A DNA stretch of 64,000 bases from CAIWHR01 sp963816925. Its GTDB lineage: Bacteria; Pseudomonadota; Gammaproteobacteria; Burkholderiales; Casimicrobiaceae. Under the pieces are notes generated by a model. The model saw only the letters and a program-made list of their open reading frames with translations, had not been told where the DNA came from and ran no database searches. The translations under genes and the position numbers were made by a program. The stretch covers positions 48,831 through 112,830 of the forward strand of contig CAWFMY010000033.1 in the NCBI GenBank assembly GCA_963816925.1. Direction: 5' to 3'. Position 1 is the first letter of the stretch. Every line of letters begins with the position of its first letter. Below, piece after piece: positions 17,707 to 26,473 of the stretch.

Positions 17707-19937
17707 ACGATCGACTTCCCATGGACACCGCTCTCAAATCCCGGGACCAGCTGGTCTTCCACATGACCGGCCAGCGCGCCGGCGAAGGCTTGGCGCCCAT
17801 CGATTCCGGATCGCTGCGTCCCGCGCTGCTCGTGGGGTACCGCGATCTCACGCGGTTGCGCTACGACTTCCCGCTCGTGTTCCCCGACGCGACCGCCGGC
17901 CGCGAGTTCGTGCATTCGCTCTCTGCCGTCGTCGCCGCGCTCCTTGCCGAAGTCGCGCCCCGCGGGCTCGAGGGCGAGCGGTTGCGCAAGCACGTGCTGC
18001 GCCTCGAGCGGGAAATGCGCGTCATGCTGGCCGCGGGCGAGACCGGCCGGCTGTCGGAACTGTGGACGCGGGCGGCCGAGCGGGTCAGTGCCGCTGCCGA
18101 CGAGACGGTGGCCAAGGTTCTCGCCCAGGCGGGCGAATCGCTGAAGCTCGACGGCGACGTGGTCGACTGCGATCCGGGGCTTTCCGCGCGCCTGTTCACG
18201 CAGGCATGGCGCCACACGCAGGCGCAAAAAGGCCGGGAGTTTCGTGCGCTGGTCGACACGCTGGTGCGCAAGCTCACCGACATCCGGCGCGCCGCGTTCG
18301 CGCGCTCGGCCGCGGGCCAGCAGCCGGAGGCGCTCGCTGCGTCGATCGGTTCCGGGCATGGCGACGTCTTCGACTTCGCCGTCATGTCGAAGCTGGTCGC
18401 GCGCGGCGCCCCGAAGGACGAGCTGCCCCCCGCGCGCCGCCGCCGCATCGAATCGGCGCTCGACGTTCTCCGCGCGCAGCCGTTCTATGCGGACCCGGCG
18501 GGCGCCTCCGCGGCGCCGCCGTGGGAATTCGAATTCGACAATTGCGCGGCGGCGGCGGAGGCCTATCGCGCGCGTCTGCCACGCCTGGCCCACGTGGTGC
18601 GAGCGATCGCGATCGCGGAGCTCGAGTCCGACGGCGCGTACGTCGAGGCGCACCATGACGCGTTCTTCGAGCGTTACGACGAGCATGCCCTGACGGCGGA
18701 CGACCTCGCGCTGTTCCCCAACTACCTCGTGTGCATCCCGGCGGATCGCAACGATGCGCCGGAGAATGCCGGCCTGATCGACATGCTGTCCGCCGGCCTT
18801 CCGGTGAAGGTCCTCGTGCAGCAGAGCCACCTGCTCGAAGAGGCGTCGATCGGCACCGGGCATTTCGCCTTCGGCGTGCGCAGCGCGCGGCTGGCCACGA
18901 CGGCGATGGGACTGGGCGGCATGTTCGTGCTGCAGGCGACGAGCGCCGACCTGTATGCGTTGCGCGAGCGCGTCCTGCGCGGACTCGCGTGCCGTGGTCC
19001 CGCGCTCTTCAGCATCTTCGCGGGGTCGCCCGCGGCGGCCGGCGATCTGCCCCCGTACCTGACGGCGGCGGCGGCGAAGGAATCGCGCGCTTTCCCCACG
19101 TTCGTGTACGACGCCACGGCCGGCGAGAATTGGGCCGCCAGGTTCTCGCTCGAGTACAACGGCAACCCCGACGCCGATTGGTCGCTGATGCCGTTCGAGT
19201 ACTCGGACGACGCGATGCAGCGGGTCCGCGAGGACGTTGCCTTCACGTACGCGGACTTTGTCCTGTGCGACCGCCGCTACGCCGAGCACTTCGCGGTCGT
19301 GCCGCGCGAGCGCTGGAACGCCCTCATGCTCCCGGCGGCCGAATGGCTCAATCTGCCCGAGCGGAGCGCGGCCGAACGCATCCCGTTCCTCTGGGCCGTC
19401 GACCCGGACGACCGGCTGCATCGCGTCATCGTCGACGCAAGACTCATGCAGGAAACCCGTCGCTGCCTGCTTCTGTGGCACCGTTTGCAGGAGCATGCCG
19501 GCATCCACGACTCGCATGCCGAGCGGCTGGTTGCGCAGGAACGGGCCGCGTGGGAGGCGAAATGGGAGACGGCGCAGGAGGCGCTGCAGAAGGCCGCCAC
19601 CGCGCCGGTCGCGAGCGCGCCGCAAGCGGCGGTCACGAGCGCAGCCGACGCGCCCGCCGCCGCCGAAGCGGAGCCCGCGAAGCCGCCGCCCGACGAAGCA
19701 TGGATCGAAACCGCGCGCTGCCCGAGCTGCAACGAGTGCCAGAACATCAACGACAAGATGTTCACGTACAACGAGAACAAGCAGGCCTACATCAAGGACA
19801 TCAACGCGGGGACCTACCGGCAGCTGGTCGAAGCCGCCGAGGTCTGCCAGGTCGCCATCATCCATCCGGGCATGCCGCGCAATCCGAACGAGCCCGGCCT
19901 CGAAGAGCTGATGGAGCGCGCGAAGCCGTTCCAGTAG
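17703..19937 (+). CDS. Large PFOR-like accessory protein with C-terminal ferredoxin-like domain
   Basis: A 744-residue protein of unclear function. Residues 1-330 are helical and Arg-rich with no recognised domain. The middle (about 340-620) resembles parts of large pyruvate:ferredoxin oxidoreductases, for example FSIFAGSPAAA followed by YLTAAAAKESRAFPTFVYD. An Ala/Pro-rich linker (residues 640-665) leads to a tail with CPSCNECQNIND and a later EVCQVAIIHPG, four cysteines that could bind one [4Fe-4S] cluster. It overlaps korB by 4 bases, so a role as electron-transfer or docking subunit of this oxidoreductase is likely. No TPP motif is visible, so it is not itself a catalytic PFOR. Confidence 0.8.
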   Translation: MNDRLPMDTALKSRDQLVFHMTGQRAGEGLAPIDSGSLRPALLVGYRDLTRLRYDFPLVFPDATAGREFVHSLSAVVAALLAEVAPRGLEGERLRKHVLRLEREMRVMLAAGETGRLSELWTRAAERVSAAADETVAKVLAQAGESLKLDGDVVDCDPGLSARLFTQAWRHTQAQKGREFRALVDTLVRKLTDIRRAAFARSAAGQQPEALAASIGSGHGDVFDFAVMSKLVARGAPKDELPPARRRRIESALDVLRAQPFYADPAGASAAPPWEFEFDNCAAAAEAYRARLPRLAHVVRAIAIAELESDGAYVEAHHDAFFERYDEHALTADDLALFPNYLVCIPADRNDAPENAGLIDMLSAGLPVKVLVQQSHLLEEASIGTGHFAFGVRSARLATTAMGLGGMFVLQATSADLYALRERVLRGLACRGPALFSIFAGSPAAAGDLPPYLTAAAAKESRAFPTFVYDATAGENWAARFSLEYNGNPDADWSLMPFEYSDDAMQRVREDVAFTYADFVLCDRRYAEHFAVVPRERWNALMLPAAEWLNLPERSAAERIPFLWAVDPDDRLHRVIVDARLMQETRRCLLLWHRLQEHAGIHDSHAERLVAQERAAWEAKWETAQEALQKAATAPVASAPQAAVTSAADAPAAAEAEPAKPPPDEAWIETARCPSCNECQNINDKMFTYNENKQAYIKDINAGTYRQLVEAAEVCQVAIIHPGMPRNPNEPGLEELMERAKPFQ

Positions 19938-19976
19938 GCGATCTCGCTGCCTCGCGCCGGTCACGCCCGCGCCACG

Positions 19977-20709
19977 CTAACGGAGCAGGGCGCGTAGCTT
20001 GTTGACGGCCTGCGACGATTGATCGGCACACATCTCGACGCCGGCGCGGGAAAGCTCGGCTTCCATGACCTCCTTTGTCCGCGCGACGTCGGTCAGGAGG
20101 ACTTTGCGCGAAATCTCGGCGAATTGCTCGCCGCCGGGAAGCTGCGAGATATCGATGTCGTAAGGCTCACCCTTGGTGCGGTAGGTCCGGACTTGCATCG
20201 GACCGAGCGCCCGTAGTCCAGGTGGCAGCGGCCAGATTCCGACCGTTTCGCGCAGATAGCTGATCTGCGACACGCTGAGCGCCTGCGCCGGCGCCATGCG
20301 TCCGGCAAGCGAGATCGTGCGTGCTCTTTGCATCCAGGCTACGGGTAAGTGACACAGCGCCGGCCGCGCTCGTGCCGTATACGTCGTACTCGCACTTGCC
20401 CTCGCCCGGCGGTATGAGCTTGGCGTCGATCCGCGCACAGTCCTGGTCGGCCACCTTCAGCGTGAATTCGGAGCGACCGTCCGCGGCCACCCGAAGGCGA
20501 AGGCGCACCCCGTGGCCAAACAAGACAAGCGCCGCATCGTCGAACTGCCAGACCTCGATCGGGGTGCCGCGCGGACGCAGATCGAGTGCCTGCACGATGC
20601 GGTCAGCGGGCGCGCAAAGTCCGATCTGGATTTCGGCCCGCGTTCGCGTTGCGCCCGTCGCGTTTGCCGCACTGGCGTGTAGCGCGATCACCGCCGTAGC
20701 AAAGACCAT
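19977..20709 (-). CDS. Hypothetical exported protein (frameshifted)
   Basis: An unrecognised protein of about 243 residues. The start at 20709 gives a short signal peptide (MVFATAVIALHASAANA); an upstream ATG at 20814 is in frame but precedes it with non-coding-like sequence. The body contains IEVWQFDDAALVLFGHGVRLRLRV and FTLKVADQDCARIDAKL, a beta-rich pattern loosely like a CYTH domain without its ExExK motif. Near 20325 the frame must change: removing one A gives DAKARTISLAGRMAPAQALSVSQ and the rest of the protein. It converges with the 744-residue protein, 39 bases away. Confidence 0.55.
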
Positions 20710-20734
20710 CGCCAGCGTCGGGGGCGCAATGCGT

Positions 20735-20882
20735 CTCGAACCGCTCGGCCACGTAGAGGTCGCCGTCCGGGCCAATCGCAAAGCCGGACGGGCGGAATCT
20801 GCACGACGGGCCATCAGGCGGGGAACGCGAAGAGTTTGTCTCGCGCGTCCCTCACACCGATGACGGCTTCTCCGTTTTGCAT
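20735..20882 (-). pseudogene. Possible NHL/beta-propeller fragment
   Basis: Upstream of the exported protein, the minus strand encodes NGEAVIGVRDARDKLFAFP and then, after a one-base shift, DGPSCRFRPSGFAIGPDGDLYVAERFE. The phrase GFAIGPDGDLYVAERF is typical of one NHL or SMP-30 type propeller blade. Nothing further of such a protein is present on either side, so this looks like a leftover piece. The similarity is short and the call is weak. Confidence 0.3.
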
Positions 20883-20892
20883 TTCCTGACGA

Positions 20893-21423
20893 CTACCACG
20901 GCAGCACGTAATCGTCGTCGCGCTGGCCGACCGCCTCGATCCCGCTGAGCTCCGCCCGCTTCTTCTGCCAGGCGGACTTCCGCGCGGCTTGCTTCTGCGC
21001 CGGAGTGAGCTTGTCCCAGCTCGCCTTCGCCGCGTCCGCCTGCGCCTTCAGCTGACCCGACTGCGCCGCCGTCTCGCGCTGCATGTCATCCCGCTGTCCT
21101 ACGAGCTCCATGTAGGACAGGTCTTTCAATTTCTTGGTGCGCGCGGCGGCGACCGCAGCGGATTTTTGCTCCGGTGTCAGCGAGGCCCACTTCGCTTTGG
21201 CCGCTTGATACTCCGCCTTGTATTGAGCCTGCTGCGCGGCGGTCATCGGCTGCGTGTCGTCGCGCTGGCCTATCTTCTCCGCGCCTTTCAACTCTTGCTG
21301 CGCCTTCTGGTCCTGCGTAGTTCCTTGCGCGACCATGACATTGCTATCGGGAAATACTTGCGCTGATGCGGAGGCCACTGCCGTCAACATCGCTGCCGCT
21401 ATTAATGAATGTCCTGTTTTCAT
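20893..21423 (-). CDS. Exported repeat protein with three GQRDD motifs
   Basis: A 176-residue protein with a clear Sec signal peptide (MKTGHSLIAAAMLTAVASASA). The mature part is a charged, helical repeat: GQRDD occurs at residues 52-56, 109-113 and 166-170, exactly 57 residues apart, and LTPEQK/LTPAQK at 82 and 139 keeps the same period. Such Ala/Lys/Gln-rich repeats suggest a periplasmic helical protein. I do not recognise the family. It is on the minus strand with the sulfatase block but has its own spacing, with about 100 bases on the upstream side. Confidence 0.75.
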   Translation of the reverse strand: MKTGHSLIAAAMLTAVASASAQVFPDSNVMVAQGTTQDQKAQQELKGAEKIGQRDDTQPMTAAQQAQYKAEYQAAKAKWASLTPEQKSAAVAAARTKKLKDLSYMELVGQRDDMQRETAAQSGQLKAQADAAKASWDKLTPAQKQAARKSAWQKKRAELSGIEAVGQRDDDYVLPW

Positions 21424-21528
21424 CGATGTCTCCTCTAAAAAATGTCGTGCGACAAACGTGACTGGGCGCCAGCAATCGCGACCCGAACTGGCGGCAAGAA
21501 CTTCTTCATGGCAACTCCAACGATCGCT

Positions 21529-21919
21529 TCATTTCGAGCGTCGCGCGATGCGGTGAACCGGGCCGCGAATCAACACATAGGGAAGAACCGCAAGCACGAA
21601 CACGGTGACCAGCGCTTCCACCGGATAAAACCTGCGCAAAACCATGTACTGATAGATCGCGTCCATCACAAACGCAAAGACGATGACTCTGCTTACTCTT
21701 TTCAGTCCTTCGCGAAGGTAGGCGGCCCGCTGGGATGGTTCGAACAGGATGGTCCGCAAGTAAGGTGACCGGCCGGCCCGCGCATCTTTGAGTCCGTCGC
21801 GAATGGCGAAGAACGTCGCCATGAGCGGGCTGGAGGATGAAGCGAAACGCCAGCGGCCCGCTCGGTTGCGCGATCAATTGGTCCCAGAATCGGGTCAAGA
21901 TTTCCTGAATCTCCGACAT
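21529..21919 (-). CDS. Small membrane protein (frameshifted)
   Basis: A protein of about 129 residues beginning MSEIQEILTRFWDQLIAQ, with GGAGGCCTGAG just upstream. It has two or three hydrophobic segments (RFILQP onward, then VSRVIVFAFVMDAIYQYMVL and VTVFVLAVLPYVLI). The frame shifts near 21829; removing one G restores FILQPLMATFFAIRDGLKDARAGRSPY. Its ATG comes one base after the methyltransferase stop, so it is translationally linked to that gene. Function unknown. Confidence 0.65.
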
Positions 21920-21920
21920 C

Positions 21921-23213
21921 TCAGGCCTCCTCTCTTCGTGCACGGCATCGCGACGCGTCGAACACGACCTGATCGTAGCGCCAGAGTTTTTCAAAGAAGG
22001 TACGCGCCATGTCGAGTTGCGGTTTTGATCGTGAGGATGGCAACGTTCTTTCCACTATGCCGCCGATGCTACGGTTCCCATCAATGGCATCGAACCAACC
22101 CTTTTCCGTTGAATCGATTGGCATGATCAGATCCCGGTAGGCGTGTGTCGGGTTGATCAGAACGGCCGCCGCTCCGGGCGGCAGCCGCTCTTGCACGCAG
22201 ATCGTGTCCGGCATTCGAAGGGGCACGTAGTCGAGCCAGGCATCACCGGCAAAACTTATCCGTTGCGCGCCGCCAGGGCTATCGTCTCGATAAGCAAATC
22301 ACGCTGTGGCGAACCATCGTGCCGCGAAATAGTTCGACGGCAGCGTACTGCTCGGCGAGGGAAAGCTGTGCCAGCCGGGAAGCCTGCGGGATCGTTGCCA
22401 CGACTCCACAATGAGGCGTGTAGGGTGCTTGCTTGAGCCACCGGCCGAATGTCAGTCCTGCCTCTTCGATCAGATCGAACAACTGCGGCACCGAATAGGC
22501 GCGGTCCTGCGGATTCAGCAGCGCGTCGGCGAGTGCCGCTTCCTCGCGGAAATCCGGGGCTTCGCGCAGCAGAGCTTCCAACGGATGGCCGCGTGGCAGC
22601 GCCTTGAGCGCCGTGATGAGATCGCGGATCTCCTTCATCGTTGGCATGGACGCCGATCCGTCTGCAGAATTCCTGCAGCATGTAGATGCCGGTCCGTCCG
22701 TAAGGCGCATACACCATGAGATGCATCGCGCCTCCGTCCGGATTGAGCACATCGCGCAGGGCGCGCAGCCCCACATCGGGCTCCGCGAGATGATGGAGAA
22801 CCCCGGTGCAGATGATTTGATCGAAGCTCGCTTTCAAATCGCTTACCCGCTCGATGGGAAGCTGGCGGACCTGGAGATTGTTCAGGTTGTATTTCCGCTT
22901 GAGCTCCTCGGTAGCAGCGCACACTGGTTGCGCTGAAGTCGATGCCGGTCACCTGAGCCGCAGGCCAACGCAGGGCATGCTTGGCCGCCTGGGAGGTCCC
23001 GCAGCCGGCAATGAGAATGGATTGATCCTCCCGATAGGGTCTTGCAGGCCAGAAGAGGTGATAGTCCGCCCGGCGTTTCTGCCGGTCCTGCCCGAGCCGT
23101 CGATATTTCTCGAGGCTGTCGACGGGGGGTGGATAGGGATGACGTTCGTAAAACGCGCGCACGTCCTCCCCGACGCTCGCGGCATCCGCGCTTCGTGTTT
23201 CGTCGTCTTTCAC
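21921..23213 (-). CDS. Class I SAM-dependent methyltransferase (three frameshifts)
   Basis: Four reading-frame pieces join into about 429 residues. The GTG start at 23213 gives VKDDETRSADAASVGEDVRAFYERHPYPPP. The SAM-binding loop ILIAGCGTSQAAKHAL and GIDFSATSV lie near residue 70, then FDQIICTGVLHHLAEPDVGLRALRDVLNPDGG. The C-terminal third (SFAGDAWLDYVPLRMPDTIC to YDQVVFDASR) is a separate domain of unknown role. Breaks lie near 22930, 22645 and 22274, and each is repaired by removing one base. The substrate is unknown. It follows the sulfatase by about 130 bases on the same strand. Confidence 0.7.
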
Positions 23214-23344
23214 GATACCTGAGGTGCAGGAAAAGAACCCATGCAGGGATGTCCTCCTGCATGGGTCGGTTCCATCGAGGCGCGCGGGGCGCCCACGGCT
23301 ATGTCTGCAAGACCCTGCAGAGGTCAGCCGTGGCCGTGACTCGG

Positions 23345-24810
23345 TCACCTGAGCCAGCACGGCGTCGAGGTTGAACGAAGCAGGCTTCTGCCTCGGCGGA
23401 AACTTGACGAAGCCCGCGATCTGTTGCGCGACAAATGCCTGCATCATGTACAGCTGAGGCACGTGATCGACCATCCAGTCCAGATAGGTGTTCGAGTTGT
23501 ATTCAGCGCGCTCGAACGGGTCGCGACGCATGCTCATGATGTACGGCAGTCGCAATTTGACGAACGGCTCGGCCCACTGCCTCATCGTATTGGCGCGTTG
23601 CACGGCCAGATTGAATTTCCAGTCGCCGACCCGCACCGCGATGACCTCTCCATCGTCGCTGAAGTAGATGATGCCGGGTCGCGGGCTTTCCTTCACCTTG
23701 CCGCTCAGGTAGGGAATCATGTTGAAGCCGTCGAGGTGGACATTGAATTTCTTACCGCCCACCGTGCAGCCATCGAGGAGTTGCTTGGTCACGTCCGGGT
23801 TGCCGGCGGCAGCCAGCAAGCGTCGGAAACATGTCGATGTGAGAGACGATGCCGTTCAGCACCGAGTCCGGCTTGATCGTCCCCGGCCAGCGCATGAAGC
23901 ATGGCACTCGCCAGCCGCCTTCCCAGTTGGAATCCTTCTGGCCGCGGAACGGCGTGGTGGCGCCGTCGGGCCACGTATCGTTCTCCGGACCGTTGTCGGT
24001 GGAGTACATGACGATCGTGTTGTCGGCGATGCCCAATTCGTCGAGCTTGTCGAGCATCATGCCGATCTGCTCGTCGTGGACCACCATGCGATCGCTGTAC
24101 GGGTCCTGGCCACTCTTGCCGAGGTTCTTCTCGGCGACGTGCGTACGGAAGTGCATTGCCGTCGCGTTGTACCAGAGGAAGAAGGGCTTGTTCGCCTTGG
24201 CCTGCTTTTCCATCCACTCCATCGCCCGGTCGGTGATCTCCTCGTCGATGGTCTCCATGCGCTTCTTGGTCAAAGGGCCGGTGTCCTTGATCGTCTGTCC
24301 GCCCTTGCCGTCAGCCACGCAGTGGAGCACGCCGCGCGGGCCGAACTGCTTCTTGAACGCGGGGTCCTTGGGGTAGTCGGGCAGTTCGGGTTCTTCCTCG
24401 GCGTTCAGGTGATAGAGATTGCCGAAGAATTCGTCGAAGCCATGCACGGTCGGCAGGTATTCGTCGCGATCGCCGAGGTGATTCTTGCCGAACTGGCCGG
24501 TGGCGTAACCGAGCGGCTTGAGCAATTCGGCGATGGTCGGATCTTCCTTCTGCAATCCGACCGTCGCGCCTGGCATGCCCACCTTGGTGAGGCCGGTGCG
24601 GATCGGATTCTGGCCGCAGATGAAGCACGCGCGCCCGGCAGTACAGCTCTGCTGCGAGTAGTAGTCGGTGAAGGTCACGCCCTCTTTCGCGATGCGGTCG
24701 ATGTTCGGGGTCCGATAACCCATCATGCCGCGACTGAAGTGGCTGATGTTCCAGATGCCGATGTCGTCGCCCCAGAGGATGAGGATGTTGGGTTTGTCCG
24801 TCTTTGCCAT
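23345..24810 (-). CDS. Sulfatase, cytosolic type (frameshifted)
   Basis: A type I sulfatase of about 487 residues. The catalytic motif CTAGR (residues 56-60) fits C-x-P/A-x-R, in which Cys is converted to formylglycine. Metal-site parts are present: GDDIG near residue 15, FGKNHLGD, and STDNGPENDTWPDG. There is no signal peptide. The frame changes near 23822 (removing one C gives FPTLLAAAGNPDV) and again at about 23348, where removing one base creates a stop right after FNLDAVLAQ. Without that the frame reads on into the methyltransferase. A formylglycine-generating enzyme lies upstream in the same series. Confidence 0.85.
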
Positions 24811-24849
24811 GTTCTTACTCCTTTCGGTTAGCGGTCGTTTGCGACCGCG
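24763..24849 (-). repeat. Direct repeat, copy A (contains the sulfatase start)
   Basis: This copy holds the ribosome site, ATG and first 16 codons of the sulfatase gene at 24810. It repeats, with about a dozen differences, at 24891-24975 in the same orientation. The shared string includes GGTCGCAAACGACCG and AAAGACGGACAAAC. Confidence 0.7.
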
Positions 24850-24890
24850 ACTTGCGACTTGGCGGCTCGAGCACGAGCGCCACGTAATGC

Positions 24891-24975
24891 GTCGTCGCCC
24901 CGGATGACGACGATGTTGAGTTTGTCCGTCTTTGCGATGCCTTTCTCCTTTCAGTTACCGGTCGTTTGCGACCGC
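24891..24975 (-). repeat. Direct repeat, copy B (dead sulfatase start)
   Basis: A second, degenerate copy of the sulfatase 5' end. The ribosome site AAAGGAG is kept, but the start codon reads ATC. After AKTDKLNIVVIRGDDA it runs into unrelated sequence and stops within about 35 codons. It lies between the DUF202 gene and the live sulfatase. Confidence 0.65.
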
Positions 24976-25007
24976 TGTTGCCTTGCTCATTGCCGTCGTG
25001 ATCCCGA

Positions 25008-25493
25008 TCAACCGAACGGCCCGACATGGAACACCATGCTCACGATGGCCAGGAATCCGATCGCCAGAAGCAGCAGGGCCACTATCAGCGTGAGCGAAGC
25101 GGGAAATTGGCTTTCGGCGTGCACCAGGCCGTCCGCCTTCATCTGCGTGCGCTCCTGCCGCAACCCGACCATGAACGACACGTGATAGGCAATGCCGACC
25201 AGGAGCATCGCGATGCCGAGCAGGACGAGCGCGACGCCAAAGTGGGTCGCGGCCGCGCTGCTCTTCAGCACCTCCGACTCGTGCAGCTTCTGGAAGACCT
25301 GAAAGATCGTGAAACCGAAGCCGATCAGCGACAGCGAGGTGCGAATGACCGACATCAGCGTCCGGTCGGCGCTCATGCGCGTGCGCTGGAACGACATCCC
25401 GGTGCGCCGCGACGCAAGCTCGGTCGAGATGCTGGCGGCATCCGATGTCGAAGTGATGCGTGTCTTGGGGCCGTTTTGCATGTGCTCACTCAT
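25008..25493 (-). CDS. DUF202 family membrane protein (first copy)
   Basis: A 161-residue protein with three membrane helices. The DUF202 hallmark is FQRTRMSADRTLMSVIRTSLSLIGFGFTIFQVF, followed by FGVALVLLGIAMLLVGIAYHV and LTLIVALLLLAIGFLAIV. The family function is unknown. Its start overlaps the marC stop by 8 bases, so the two are translationally coupled. A second DUF202 gene lies at 27500-27937 in the same series. Confidence 0.85.
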   Translation of the reverse strand: MSEHMQNGPKTRITSTSDAASISTELASRRTGMSFQRTRMSADRTLMSVIRTSLSLIGFGFTIFQVFQKLHESEVLKSSAAATHFGVALVLLGIAMLLVGIAYHVSFMVGLRQERTQMKADGLVHAESQFPASLTLIVALLLLAIGFLAIVSMVFHVGPFG

Positions 25494-26127
25494 GAATCAA
25501 GCCGAGCGCGCGCAGCGCGCGGAGGATCATGTCGGTCGCAATCGCGATCTGGAGCACACCAAGCACCGCGCCGATGACCTGCAGCACCATGACCGTGACT
25601 CCGCCCATGATCCGGCGCCCATACAGCATCGTCAGCAGGTTGAGCGCCATCACCGCGAGGAGGAGCGCGAGAATGGTTCCGGTACGCTCGGCGTCGCGGC
25701 TGTTGGCGAGGACGACGATGAGCGCGGCGATGCCATAGGGCGTGACGACGGTCGGAAACGTGATCCGCGTCGCCGCCGCCATGGGCTCTCCCGGGAGCGG
25801 CGGCGGCACCGGATGCGCCGGCTGATATTGCTCGAGCACCAGACTCAGGCCGACGAGCGCGAAGATGACCCCGCCCGAGAGCAGCATCGCCGACGCCGAG
25901 ATGCCCCAGTAGTCGAGCAGCACCCGGCCGGCGAAGCCGCCGGCCACCACCGCGATCACCGCGAGCACGAACGCGCGCATTGCGATCTGCCGCATCGTCG
26001 CCTCGTCCGTGTCGCGCGTGAGCTGCGCGAACGGGCCGAGGATCTTGAGCGGCCCGAGCGTGATGAAAAACAGCGTGAAAACGGCGCCGAATCCGATCAG
26101 CGCGGTCGCGTCAGGCGCGCTTTGCAC
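25486..26127 (-). CDS. MarC family integral membrane protein
   Basis: A 213-residue protein with six predicted helices and the MarC pattern FFITLGPLKILGPFAQLT near the start and MLLSGGVIFALVGLSLVLEQY in the middle. The GTG start at 26127 (VQSAPDATALIGF) follows AGGAGA; the frame is open further upstream but that part is the neighbouring gene in another frame. The family's transported substrate is not established. The start overlaps the DUF1622 gene by 17 bases. Confidence 0.85.
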   Translation of the reverse strand: MQSAPDATALIGFGAVFTLFFITLGPLKILGPFAQLTRDTDEATMRQIAMRAFVLAVIAVVAGGFAGRVLLDYWGISASAMLLSGGVIFALVGLSLVLEQYQPAHPVPPPLPGEPMAAATRITFPTVVTPYGIAALIVVLANSRDAERTGTILALLLAVMALNLLTMLYGRRIMGGVTVMVLQVIGAVLGVLQIAIATDMILRALRALGLIHE

Positions 26128-26470
26128 TGCTCTCTCCTGTTCGCCGGTACTCGAGCTCGATGTCGCGATCGAGGAAGAAGGTGAGGAACGTCCGGATCGC
26201 GCCGATGGCCGCAACCCGGCCGATCTCGTCCCAGCTCGGCGTGACGGTGGTATGCACGATGTCGGCAGCGAGCTGGAACGTGAGCCCGGCGACAAGCCAG
26301 CGTGCGAACTCGAGCCAGACAGAGCGCTTTGCCGCATTGCTCGCGTGCCGCAGCATTGCGTGGAAGATCCCGACGGCGGCTTCGACGGCGCCGATCGCAA
26401 TGACGAGGAGCGCCAACGCCTCCAGCATGAGCGCGATGTAATGCGCCGCAAGGTGCAGGGCTTCTTCCAT
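26111..26470 (-). CDS. DUF1622 family membrane protein
   Basis: A 119-residue protein with helices at residues 8-35 (YIALMLEALALLVIAIGAVEAAVG) and 55-75 (FARWLVAGLTFQLAADIVHTTV), and the DUF1622 end AIRTFLTFFLDRDIE. The function is unknown. It starts 3 bases after the formylglycine-generating enzyme and overlaps marC, so it is firmly in the same operon. Confidence 0.83.
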   Translation of the reverse strand: MEEALHLAAHYIALMLEALALLVIAIGAVEAAVGIFHAMLRHASNAAKRSVWLEFARWLVAGLTFQLAADIVHTTVTPSWDEIGRVAAIGAIRTFLTFFLDRDIELEYRRTGESSAKRA

Positions 26471-26473
26471 GAC

